Made by a program: the position numbers and the translations under genes. DNA of 64,000 bases, taken from the NCBI RefSeq assembly GCF_014839835.1, contig NC_071621.1, forward strand, positions 17,013,402-17,077,401, in the 5' to 3' direction. This DNA is from Dryobates pubescens (taxonomy: Eukaryota > Chordata > Aves > Piciformes > Picidae). Position 1 is the stretch's first letter, and each line of letters opens with the position of its first letter. Positions 21,101 to 33,100 of the stretch are shown here, one piece after another. The notes beneath the pieces were generated by a model. That model was not told the origin of the DNA, did not search any database, and saw nothing but the letters and a program-made list of their open reading frames with translations.

Positions 21101-24100
21101 GTTGGGTGAGAGGTTGGACTTGATGATCTCAAAGGTCTTTTCCAACCTGGTTCACTCTGTAGGACAATCCCCTCCCTGCTCCTGCTGGCCACAGCTTCTC
21201 TGATCCCAGCCAGGAGGCCTTTGGCTTTCTTGGCCACCTGGGCACACTGCTGGCTCCTCTTCAGCTGCTTGTCCCTTACCATCCCCCAGGTCCCTTCCTG
21301 CCAGGCAGCTTTCCAGCCACACTGCCCCAAGCCTGGAGCCTTGCTTGGGGTTGTTGTGACCCGAGGGCAGGACCTGGCCACTTGGCCTTGTTGCCTGAAC
21401 CACTCAGAAAGAGACTGACCCCTGGGGTGAGCTGCCCAGGGCGGCGCTGGAGTCACCACCTCGGGCGGTGTTTGAACAGAGCCGGGACGAGGCCCTGGGT
21501 GCCAGGGCTGAGCGGATGGGATGCTGCAGGGGGAGAGGTGGGGCTGGCTGCTCTCTGAGGTCTCTTCCAACCCCCTCCATTCTGCGCTCTGCACCCTCTG
21601 CAGCCCCGCAGAGGCCCCCCGCCGCGGCGGCAAGCCCGGGCCCCGGCTCACCCCAGCGATGTAGCTGCCGGTGGCCCGGATGCAGCTGACGGCCAGGCCG
21701 ATGCCGCCGGCGGACTTGGAGATGAGGGCACACTGCTTGAGGGTGTCGTAGATGCCTTCGATGCTGTCGTCCTTCATGCACAGCAGGAAGCAGCTGCAGG
21801 GCAACAAACAGCTTCAGAGGCCAAAGGACAGCCCCCAAAAGGAGCCAGCGGGGGCTGGGGCAGCCCCGAGCTCCTTGACAGCCAAGGATCAGTCTGTAGC
21901 TGATGTTCAGGAGCCGGGGGGAGGAGGAGGGGAGGACTGGGGGAGAGCTGGGGTGCAGCAGGGAGGGCTTGGGCTGGCCTGCATCAGGGAGGGCTCGGCT
22001 TGGGTCGGGGACGGCTCAGCTTGGGTTAGGTCTGGTCAGGGAAGGCTTGGCTTGGGTTGGGGAGGGTTGGGGTGGGCTCGGCTTGGGTCAGGGAGGGCTT
22101 GGCTTGGATCAGGGAGGACTTGGCTTGGGTCGGCTTGGGTCGGGGTGGGCTCAGCTTGGGTTAGGTCTGGTCAGGGAAGGCTTGGCTTGGGTTGGGGAGG
22201 GTTGGGGTGGGCTTGGCTTGGGTCAGGGAGGGCTTGGCTTGGCTTGGCTTGGCTTGGGGAGGAGTTGGCTTGGATCAGGGAGGACTTGACTTGGGTTGGC
22301 TTGGGTCAGGGAGGGCTCAGCTTGGGTTAGGTCTGGTCAGGGAAGGCTTGGCTTGGCTTGGGGAGGGTTGGGGTGGGCTTGGCTTGCGTCAGGGAGGGCT
22401 TGGCTTGGCTTGGCTTGGCTTGGGGAAGAGTTGGCTTGGATCAGGGAGGACTTGGCTTGGGTCGGCTTGGGTCGGGGAGGGCTCAGCTTGGGTTAGGTCT
22501 GGTCAGGGAAGGCTTGGCTTGGCTTGGGGAGGGTTGGGGCGGGCTCGGCTTGGGTCAGGGAGGGCTTGGCTTGGCTTGGGTTGGGTTAGGGAGGACTTGG
22601 CTTGGATCAGAGAGGACTTGGCTTGGGTCAGGTTGGGTCAGGGAGGGCTCAGCTTGGGTTAGGTCTGGTCAAGAAAGGCTCAGCTTGGGTCAGGGAGGGC
22701 TTGGTGTGGGTTGGGGAGGGCTCAGCATGGGCTCAGCTTGGGTTGGGTTAGGGAGGACTTGGCTTGGATCAGGGAGGACTTGGCTTGGGTCAGGGAGGGC
22801 TCAGCTTGGGTCGGGGAGGGCTTGGGTTGGGTTAGGGAGAGCTTGGATTGGGTCAGGGCGGGCTTGGCTTGGGGAGGGCTCGGGTTGGGCTGGGTTTGGT
22901 AGCAGATATTGGGATGGCTTGGAGCAGAGCTGGGTTGGGTTGAGTCAGACTTGGGGCAGGATTGAGCTGGGTCAGATTTGGGTCAAAGTTGAGCCGGGTT
23001 GGCTCAGAGCTGGGTTGGGTTGAGTCAGGTTGGCTCAGAGCTGAGCTGGGGTGAGCTGGGTTGGCTCAGAGCTGGCTAGGGCTGGGCTGGCTCAAGGCTT
23101 CAAGCATTTTGTCTGCAGAGTCCCCACCTCCAACCTTTGCTCTCAGAGCACTGGGGGGCACCAGGCTGGCTTGCAGGAGGTACCTGGAGAGCTGGGGGCG
23201 GTTGGTGCCGGCGTTGAAGAGCGTGGGGGAGGCGTGGGTGAACCAGCGCTCCGACAGCAGGTTGTAGGTCTCGATGGCTGCCTCGATGTCCTCCTTGTGG
23301 ATTCCCACAGCCACCCTCATCAGCATGTGCTGGGGACGCTCAGCCACTGCCCAGGAGCAACACAAGAACCAGAGAACAATTGGTAGGTGTGGAAGGGACC
23401 TCAAGGCTCAGGCAGTTCCAGCCCCCCCTGCCCATGGGCAGGGACACCTCACACCAGAGCAGGTTGCTCACAGCCACCTCCAGCCTGGCCTTCAACACCT
23501 CCAGGGATGAGGCTTCCACCGCCTCCCTGGGCAACCTGTGCCAGGCTCTCACCACCCTCATGGGGAAGAGCTTCCTCCTGACATCCACTCTGGATGTCCC
23601 CACTTCTAGTTCTGCTCCATCCCCCCCAGGCTCCTGGGGGGCACAGGCAACGTGCAACCAACCACCTCCCAACCATGGTCTGCTTAGAAACCCAGAAGGA
23701 TCCAGCTCTGAAGAACCTCTAGAGGTCTCCATCCCAATCTTCTCCTCAAGAAGGAGAACCAGATCACTTTGGTCAGGACTTGACCCACTCAGGGGGAAAA
23801 ACTCAAGGATATGGACTCCAAAACTTCCTCCATGACCTTCTCCAGCACCTCCCTGGGCAACCTCCTCCATCAGAAGGTCTCCCTGGAGCCTTCTTTTCTC
23901 CAGGCTGAACACCAACTCTCCCAGCCTGGCATCCCAGCAGAGCCCTTCCAGCCCTCCCAGCATGGCTGTGGCCTCCTCTGGGCCTGCTCCAGCAGCTCCC
24001 TGCCTGTGCTGAGGCCTCCAGAGCTGCCCCAGCACTGCAGGTGGCAACTCTCCAGGGCTGCTCTCCAGCCCTTCCCCCTCCCAGCCTACATGGACCCCAG

Positions 24101-27100
24101 GGGTTGTCCCAGTCCAGCTGCAGGACCTGACCCTTGGCCTTGTTGACCCTCATGAGGTCCACCTGGACCAACTTCTCTTCTCGACTCCAGCACAGGGTTG
24201 CCACCAAACCAACCCTGAATTTCTTAGCCTAAAAAGACTTCTCCAGAAGACCACCAACTGAGAAGCTTCTGCTGGTTCCCCAACCCAGGCCATAGTGGTT
24301 TCCCTGGAAAGATTGGAGGAAGCTTCTTGACCTCCTCAACCCCTTCTTCTGAGCTACCATCTTGACTTTCAAAGAAGACTTGAGATGGACATGGAGACTT
24401 CTTACCTTTGGAGTTGATCTTCAGCAGATAGGAACGTTCCAGGGTCTTGAAAAGAGAGAGAAGAAAGGTGGTTGAGAAGAGCTGAAGGTCTGAGGTGGTC
24501 TACAACCTCCCCACCACACTCCACCACCTTCATGGTCCTCACCCCAAGATTCAGGAGAAGCAGTACCAAACATCAACTCCATTTCTCCTCCTTAAAACAA
24601 GACCTAAGGAGTCCTAAGATCATGGAATGGGTTGGGTTGGAAGGGGCCTTCAAGGTCATCTAAGTCCACTGTGGTTGAGTCCAAGGTGGTTAAGAGCTGA
24701 AGGTCTGAGGTGTTCAACAACCTCCCCCCCAAACTCCACCACCAATGCCTACCTTAGAGAAGAAAACAAACACTGATTGCCAGACACTTGAGTCTACTTC
24801 AAGAAATGCTGCTGTAAATTGTGTGCACTACCATCCAGCAACAGGGAGTGGAGAATAATAGAATAGAATAAACCAGCTTGGAAGAGACCTTCAAGATCAT
24901 TGAGTCCAACCCATCAACCAACACCACCTAATCAACTAACCCATGGCACTAAGCACCCCAGCCAGTGTCCTCCTGAACGCCTCCAGGGATGGTGACTCCA
25001 CCACCTCCCCGGGCAGCCCATTCCAATGGGCAATCACTCTCTGTGTAGAACTTCTTCCTAACATCTAACCTAAACCCTGAGACTGTGTCCTCTTATTCTG
25101 GTGCTGGATGCCTAGGAGAAGAGACCAACCTCTGCCTGTCTACAGCCTCCCTTCAGGGAGTTGGAGAGAGCAAGGTCTCCCCTGAGCCTCCTCCTCTCCA
25201 GGCTAAGCAACCCCAGCTCCCTCAGCCTCTCCTCCCAGGGCTGTGCTCCAGACCCCTCCCCAGCTTTGTTGCCCTTCTCTGGACACCTTTCAGCAAGTCA
25301 ACCTCCTTCCTAACCTGAGGGGCCCAGAACTGGACACAGCACTCAAGGTGTGGCCTATCCAGTGCTGAGGACAGGGCACAATGACCTCCCTGCTCCTGCT
25401 GGCCACACTGCTCCTGATGCAGGCCAGGAAGCCATTGGCCCTCTTGGCCAGCTGGGCACACTGCAGGCTCATGTTCAGCCTACTCTCAACCAGCACCCCC
25501 AGGTCCCTCTCTGCCTGGCTGCTCTCCAGCCACTCTGAGCCCAGCCTGTAGCACAGCCTGGGGTTGCTGTGACCAATGTGCAGCACCTGGCACTTGGATG
25601 TGTTCAATCTCATGCCCCTGGACTCTGCCCATCTGCCCAGCCTGGTAAGGTCCCTCTGCAGAGCCTCTCCACCCTCCAGCAGCTCAACTCCTGCCCCCAG
25701 CTTGGTGTCATCTGCAAACTGACTGCTGATGGACTCAGTGCCCTCAGCCAGATCATCAATAAAGATGTTAAAGAGCATGGGGCCAATGCAGTTTGCAGAA
25801 CAAACAGTGGTGTCTACTCAAGTTTCAGGCTCCAAACCATCAGTGAAGCTCAAAATCGCTGCTATCACCTCCCATGGGACTCTGTGCCATGGAAAGATCC
25901 TGCATTTCACCTGGAGGCTGCCTGGAAGGGCAGCTGCTGCCAATTCATTCTCCCCACCACCACCCCACCTCCCTTCTGTAGCTACCATGGCTTTGCTGAG
26001 CCTGTCAGTTCCCCCTCCCCACCTTCTCTTTCTGATATGAGTCTCTTGTCTACAAAAGTGTGATGGGTTATGCCCATCCTGGAAGCATGGTGGGGAGGGC
26101 TTGTGAGAGCATTGCTCTCCCTGCAGGGGGTTTTCCCCCTGGGAAACTGAGTCAGTCTGTTCCACTCCTTCTCCCTGTCCAGCAAGCCTATAGAATAGAA
26201 CAAACCAGCTTGGAAGAGACCCTCAAGATCATTGAGTCCAACCCATCAACCAACACCACCTAATCAACTAACCCATGGCACCAAGCACCCCATCAAGTCT
26301 CCTCCTGAACACCTCCAGTGATGATGACTCCACCACCTCCCCAGGCAGCCCATTCCAATGGGCAATCACTCTTTCTGTATAGAACTTCTTCCTAACATCC
26401 AGCCTAAACCTCCCCTGGCACAGCTTGAGACTGTGTCCTCTTGTGCTGGTGCTGGGTGCCTGGCAGAAGAGACCAACCCCCAGCTGGCTACAGCCTCCCT
26501 TCAGGGAGTTGGAGAGAGCAAGAAGGTCTCCCCTGAGCCTCCTCTTCTGCAGGCTAAGCAACCCCAGCTCCCTCAGCCTCTCCTCACAGGGCTGTGCTCC
26601 AGACCCCTCCCCAGCTTTGTTGCCCTTCTCTGGACACCTTCCAGCATCTCAATGTCCTTCCTAACCTGAGGGGCCCAGAACTGGACACAGGACTCAAGGT
26701 GTGGCCAAACCAGTGCAGTGTACAGGAGCAGAATGACCTCCCTGCTCCTGCTGGCCACACTGCTCCTATAAAAAGGAGGACACTGCAGCCATTAGCACTC
26801 TTGGCCCCTGCCTTTACCTGCTCAAGGACTGCCACTGGCTCCCTGCTACATCTCTGCCTTTGCAAAGGACTGGGTTTGTAGTTCCTTACATCCACCCTTG
26901 TTCCTTAACTGTTATTGTTACATATCTGTATATCTCTCTCTATATGTATATACTGTTTAAGAAAGTTCTTTATCTCTCTACTTCCAAGCTGAATCCAATC
27001 CTAAGCAACCCCAGCTCCCTCAGCCTCTCCTCACAGGGCTGTGGCTCTAGACCCCTCCCCAGCTTTGTTGCCCTTCTCTGGACACCTTCCAGCATCTCAA

Positions 27101-30100
27101 CATCTTTCCTAAACTGAGGAGCCCAGAACTGGACACAGGACTCAAGGTGTAGGGGTCAGAACCATGAATATTCAGGCTGTCATCTCTGGCCCAGTGAAGG
27201 AGCCTTTTCACTCTGGCTGTTTACCTGCAAGCATTTTCCTTATCTGTGGAGCCAGAGCCTGGCCAGCTCTACCCTTCTGGATTAAAGGAGGGATCTTGCT
27301 GACACTAAACACTTCTATAAGTTTGGACCATCTTAGAAAGAAAAAAGAAATAAGGATGCAACACAGCTTTGAAGCAGATTGCAAGAGATAGTGCTAAAGA
27401 TTGGGTTTGCTGTAGGTGCAGCTCTTTGTGTCTTAGTCCTTGTGTACAGTGTGTTCAGGCTTAATCAAGTCTCCTTTATTAATAAGAATAGGGAAATGTA
27501 AGAACTGGAACCAGAAAAGACCTAAGTCCTCCTGTGAGAGATCAGGCAAGTCACAAAGAAGTTTGAGTTCCCAACTGTAGGATGGAACTTTCTGGCTGAA
27601 AGAAGCAACTGCTCTGCTTGTGTTCTGACCTTGTAAGAGAAGTGGAAAGGAAGGTGAGCTGGTTGCTGAAATGCAGCTGGAAGTTTTGTTATCTTTCATC
27701 ATCTCTTATGCCAGTTGTGTTAGAATGAGCTAATTGGTACAGGCTGAGCATTGTGTCCTCGATGGGTTCCATCAGTCTGTTCGACACACTCTGGGGCAGA
27801 ACTTTTGCTGTATAGTTAGTTTGAATCAGAGAATCAATAGGGCTGGAAGAGACCTCAGAGATCATCAAGTCCAAGCTGTCACCCAACACCTCATGACTGC
27901 TAAACCATGGCTCCAAGGGCCACATCCAGTCCCCTCTTGAACACCTCCAGGGATGGGGACTCCACCACCTCCCTGGGCAGCACATCCCTATGGCCAATCT
28001 CTCTTGCTGGGAAGAACTTTCTCCTCACCTCCAGCCTAAACCTCCCCTGGCACAGCTTGAGACTGTGTCCTCTTGTTCTGCTGCTGGCTGCCTGGGAGAA
28101 GAGACCAACCCCCAGCTGGCTACAGCCTCCCTTCAGGGAGTTGGAGAGAGCAAGAAGGTCTCCCCTGAGCCTCCTCCTCTCCAGGCTAAGCAACCCCAGC
28201 TCCCTCAGCCTCTCCTCCCAGGGCTGTGCTCCAGACCCCTCCCCAGCTTTGTTGCCCTTCTCTGGACACCTTCCAGCATCTCAATGTCCTTCTTCACCTG
28301 AGGGGCCCAGAACTGGACACAGCACTCAAGGTGTGGCCTTAACCAGTGCTGAGGACAGGGCACAATGACCTCCCTGCTCCTGCTGGCCACACTGTTCCTG
28401 ATGCAGGCCAGGATGCCATTGGCCTTCTTGGCCCCCTGGGCACACTGCTGGCATGAGCAGTTCAGCCTACTCTCAACCAGTACCCCCAGGTCCCTCTCTG
28501 CCTGGCTGCTCTCCAGCCACTCTGAGCCCAGCCTGTAGCTCTGCATGGGGTTGTTATGGCCAAAGTGCAGCACCTGGCACTTGGACTTGTTGAATGCCAG
28601 CCTGTTGGACTCCTGCTTCCTTCTATGTATGCAAAGAATGTTGGAAAGGTCAATCAAAAGTGTTGTTCTATCAGAAAAAGAAAGCAGGGGGAGGTGTAAG
28701 AGAAGGGTTGGGTTTGGATAGCTTTGGCAGGCTATGGGGAAGATTTGCCTCTGCTCAGAGGCAGGCTCTGTTAGAGCAGGCTCTGTTAATTCTGTGACTC
28801 AGAGAAGAAGGTGAACACCTTGGAACTGAAGGAGAGGAACTGGGCAGAATTTGGTTGGATGTGTTAAAATACTGTTTGGTTGTTTTGACCTATTGTAGGC
28901 CTTCATGACACAGATGCCAGTAGAAAACAGCCAGTGCAGATGTGACACACGTGCTTTGCTGTGTAACCTGCTGCTCCTGCTTACATCCTGTCCTGGAAGC
29001 TGTGCTCGGGGTGAACAGAGCAGCTGCATCACAACAGTGGGCCACCACTTGGCCAACATCCTCAGCAGCAGCCTGGATGAAGGCACAGAGGGGACCCTGC
29101 AGCCAGTTTGCTGATGGGACCAGGCTGGGAGCAGCAGTGGCAGCCCTCAGGCTGTGTTGGCAGTGCCTGGGAGCCCTGGGCAGGCTGAGAGCTGGGGGAG
29201 ACGAACCTCCTGAAGGCCAAGCAGGGCAAGGGCAGGGTCCTGCCCCTGGGCAGGGACAACCTCCTGCAGCAGCACAGCCCAGGGGGGAGCTGCTGGGGAG
29301 CAGCTGCCAGGAGAAGGAGCTGGGGGTGCTGGGGGACAAGGAGGTGCCCAGCAGCCAGCAAGGTGCTCTGGGGGACAAGGAGGTGTGCTGGGGAGCATGG
29401 AGCAGAGTGTGGGCAGCAGCAGGGGCAGGGAGGTTGTGCTGCCCCTCTGCTCTGCCCTGGGGAGGCCACAGCTGCAGGGCTGAGGCCAGGGCTGGGCTGC
29501 CCAGGGCAGAGCCTGGGAAGTGCTGGAGAGAGTCCAGGGGAGGCTGGGGAGAGGCTGAGGGCCAGAGGAGGACAACAAAGGTGGGGAAGGGTCTGGGGAA
29601 GGAGAAGGGTCTGGAGAAGTTGTGAGGAGCAGCTGACAGCCATGGGGGGGGAGTTGAGGCTGCAGCAGAGCAGCCCCAGAGAGGATCTGCTGGAGACACT
29701 CCAGGGAAGGTGCCTTCAACCCAACCCCTCCCATGGCCTTGGAAGGTGCCTTCAACCCAGCCCATTCCACAAATCTCCTTCCATCCCAAAAGGCCTGATC
29801 CCAGAAGGCTGTGGAGATCCTTCCTGGTGATTACCTTGAAGCCAAAGTAGTTGTAGGAGAAGTCTCTGTCATAGATGATGGCTGAGTTCAGACGCTGGCA
29901 AGAGACAAAAAGAGAAAAATTGGGGGGAGGTTTATTTTGCAGTCCCTCAAGCTGAGGGTCCACAAAGGTCTTCTGGTGGAACCATTTCGACCTCAAAGGT
30001 CTACCAGAAGGATCAATGTGGCAATCAGAAGGCCTCTTGAAGACCACTCAAGGGTTAAAGATGGTGGTGAGAAGCTGTCACGAAGGACACTCAAGGACTG

Positions 30101-33100
30101 AAGAGGTTGGTAAGAAGCTCTCTTGAAGGCCACTCAGAGGTCAAAGGTGGTGGAGAGAAGGCCTCTGGAAGGCCGCTCATGGGTCGAGGAGGGCGGCGAG
30201 AAGGCCTCTGGAGGGCTGCTCAAGGGTTAAAGATGGTGGTGAGAAGCTCTCTTGAAGGCCACTCAAAGGTCAAAGATGGTGGCGAGAAGGCCTCTTGAAG
30301 GCCATTCAAGGGGTTGAAGGCCACTCAGGGGTCGAGGACAGCGGCGAGAAGGCCTCTGGAAGGCCACTCAGGGGGTCGAGGAGGGCGGCAAGAAGGCCTC
30401 TGGAAGGCCACTCAGGGGTCCAGGAGGGCGGCAGGAAGGCCTCTGGAAGGCCACTCAAGGACTGAAGAGGTTGGTAAGAAGCAATCTTGAAGGCCACTCA
30501 AAGGTCAAAGATGGTGGCGAGAAGGTCTCTTGAAGGCCATTCAAGGGGTTGAAGGCCACTCACAGGTTGAGGAGGGCGGCAGGAAGGCCTCTGGAAGGCC
30601 GCTCAGGGGTCGAGGAGGGAGGCAGGAAGGCCTCTGGAAGGCCGCTCAGGGGTCGAGGAGGGCGGCAGGAAGGCCTCTGGAAGGCCGCTCAGGGGTCGAG
30701 GAGGGCGGCGAGAAGGCCTCTGGAAGGCCGCTCAGGGGTCGAGGAGGGCGGCGAGAAGGCCTCTGGAAGGCCGCTCAGGGGTCGAGGAGGGCGGCGAGAA
30801 GGCCTCTGGAAGGCCGCTCAGGGGTCGAGGTTGGCAGCGAGAAGGCCTCTGGAAGGCCACTCAGGGGTCGAGGACAGCGGCGAGAAGGCCTCTGGAAGGC
30901 CACTCAGGGACTGAAGAGGTTGGTAAGAAGCAATCTTGAAGGCCACTCAAAGGTCGAAGATGGTGGCGAGAAGGTCTCTTGAAGGCCATTCAAGGGGTTG
31001 AAGGCCACTCACAGGTTGAGGACGGCGGCGAGAAGGCCTCTGGAAGGCCACTCAGGGGTCGAGGAGGGCAGTGAGAAGGCCTCTGGAAGGCCACTCAGGG
31101 GTCGAGGACAGCGGCGAGAAGGCCTCTGGAAGGCCGCTCAGGGGTCGAGGACAGCGGCGAGAAGGCCTCTGGAAGGCCACTCAGGGGTCGAGGTCGGCGG
31201 CGAGAAGGCCTCTGGAAGGCCACTCAGGGGTCGAGGACAGCGGCGAGAAGGCCTCTGGAAGGCCACTCAGGGGTCGAGGTCGGCGGCGAGAAGGCCTCTG
31301 GAAGGCCACTCAAGGACTGAAGAGGTTGGTAAGAAGCTCTCTTGAAGGCCACTCAAAGGTCGAAGATGGTGGCGAGAAGGTCTCTTGAAGGCCATTCAAG
31401 GGGTTGAAGGCCACTCACAGGTTGAGGACGGCGGCGAAAGGTCTCTTGGAGGCCACTCAGGGGTTGAGGTTGGCGGCAAGAAAGCCTCTGGAAGGCCACT
31501 CAGGGGTTGAGGATGGCGGCGAAAGGCCTCTTGGAGGCCACTCACAGGTTGAGGACGGCGGCAAGAAGGCCTCTGGAAGGCCACTCAGGGGTTGAGGATG
31601 GCGGCGAAAGGCCTCTTGGAGGCCACTCACAGGTTGAGGTCGGTGATGGAAAAGTCTCCTAAAGGCCACTCAAGGATTGAAGAAGTTTTTGCCCAACTAA
31701 AATGAGCCATTTTGGGTCTTTTCTTCCACTAAAGCTCCACCAGAAGATGGTTGAGAAGAAACTCCACCCACAACCCGTCACCCAACCACTAGGGTAGCCT
31801 CCATCCCTCCATCTCCAAGACCAAGAAGTTCTCCTCCGCTTTCTCCACCACCTTCTTCTCAACCATCCATGGTTGGATGAAGAAAAGGAAGAAACTTCAT
31901 TTTTCTGCCCCAAATTGAACCCTTGGAGGTCCCAAGCCCTTCCCCCCAGCCCACGGTCACTTCACTCACATCTTTGTTGGCCACCACGATGTCCAAGGTC
32001 TCTTTGGAGATCATGGGGGAGTGCTTCCCGTTGTGAGGGTTGATGTAGTGGTAGAGGTCATCCATCACATCTACAGCAGCAGAGAAAGGGCTCCAAGGAG
32101 GGCCTCCCAAACACACACCTCCAGGGAGGGCCTCCCAAACACCTCAGAATGCCCTCTGGATCCTTGACCCCTTCGTGGAATCAACCCAGGTCTGAATCTT
32201 GGTTGGCTTGGAGAAGGTTGAGTGGATGAAGTGGTGACCAACCATGGGATGGAGCTCCCCAAGAGGTTCCAGAGAGCAAAGCCAACTGAGCCAACCTCAG
32301 CTCTGAGGGAAGGTCCTCCACCATGGCTCAACCTTTCCCAAAGGAGTGGTTGAGCTACCCACAGCTACATCCCTTGGGGGGAAGGTAGAGATGGGTTCCC
32401 ACCACATCTTGAACCTCTCAGGGTGGCTTCTACCCAAGTCCCTTTCACCCAGCTTCAGCCTTCTTCACCAGTTCCTCCTGTCCCAAGGGCTAAGGCTGGG
32501 TCTCAGGAGGTTTGGAGCTTCCCACCAGATGTCCATGCAGGGGGGAAAAAGCCTCTTATGGCTTGAATCAGAGTGGGGTTGGGTTGGAGAAGACCTTGAA
32601 GGTGATGGAGTCCAAGAATGGCCCCAGCTCTGCCCCAGGGCCCTACCACCCCAGGGCCCTCAGCACCACAGCTTCCCAACCCCTCCAGCCATGGGCACTC
32701 CACCCCTGCCCTGGGCAGCCTGCCACAGGCCTGGGCACCCCTCCAGGGGCACCAATTGCTCCTCAGGGCCAAGCTCAACCTCCCCTGCCACAACCTGAGG
32801 CCATCTCCTCTTGGCCCAGCCCTCAGGAGCAGCCCTTGAGCCCCAGCTGGCTGCAAGCTGCTCTCAGGGAGCTGCAGAGAGCCACAAGGTCTCCCCTCAG
32901 CCTCCTCTGCTGCAGCCTCAACCCCCCCAGCTCCCTCAGCTGCTCCTCACAACTTCTCCACAGCCTTCTCCTCCTTCTCCAGGCCCTGCCCCACCTTTGT
33001 TGTCCTCCTCTGGCCCTCAGCCTCTCCCCAGCACTTCCCAGGCTCTGACCTGGGCAGCCCAGCCCTGCAGCTGTGGCCTCCCCAGGGCAGAGCAGAGGGG

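Noticed and set aside
30050-31690. CRISPR-like look of regularly spaced direct repeats
   Set aside because: Units are contiguous 43-bp tandem repeats without unique spacers and lie in an intron of a vertebrate gene. The same applies to the other arrays in the window.
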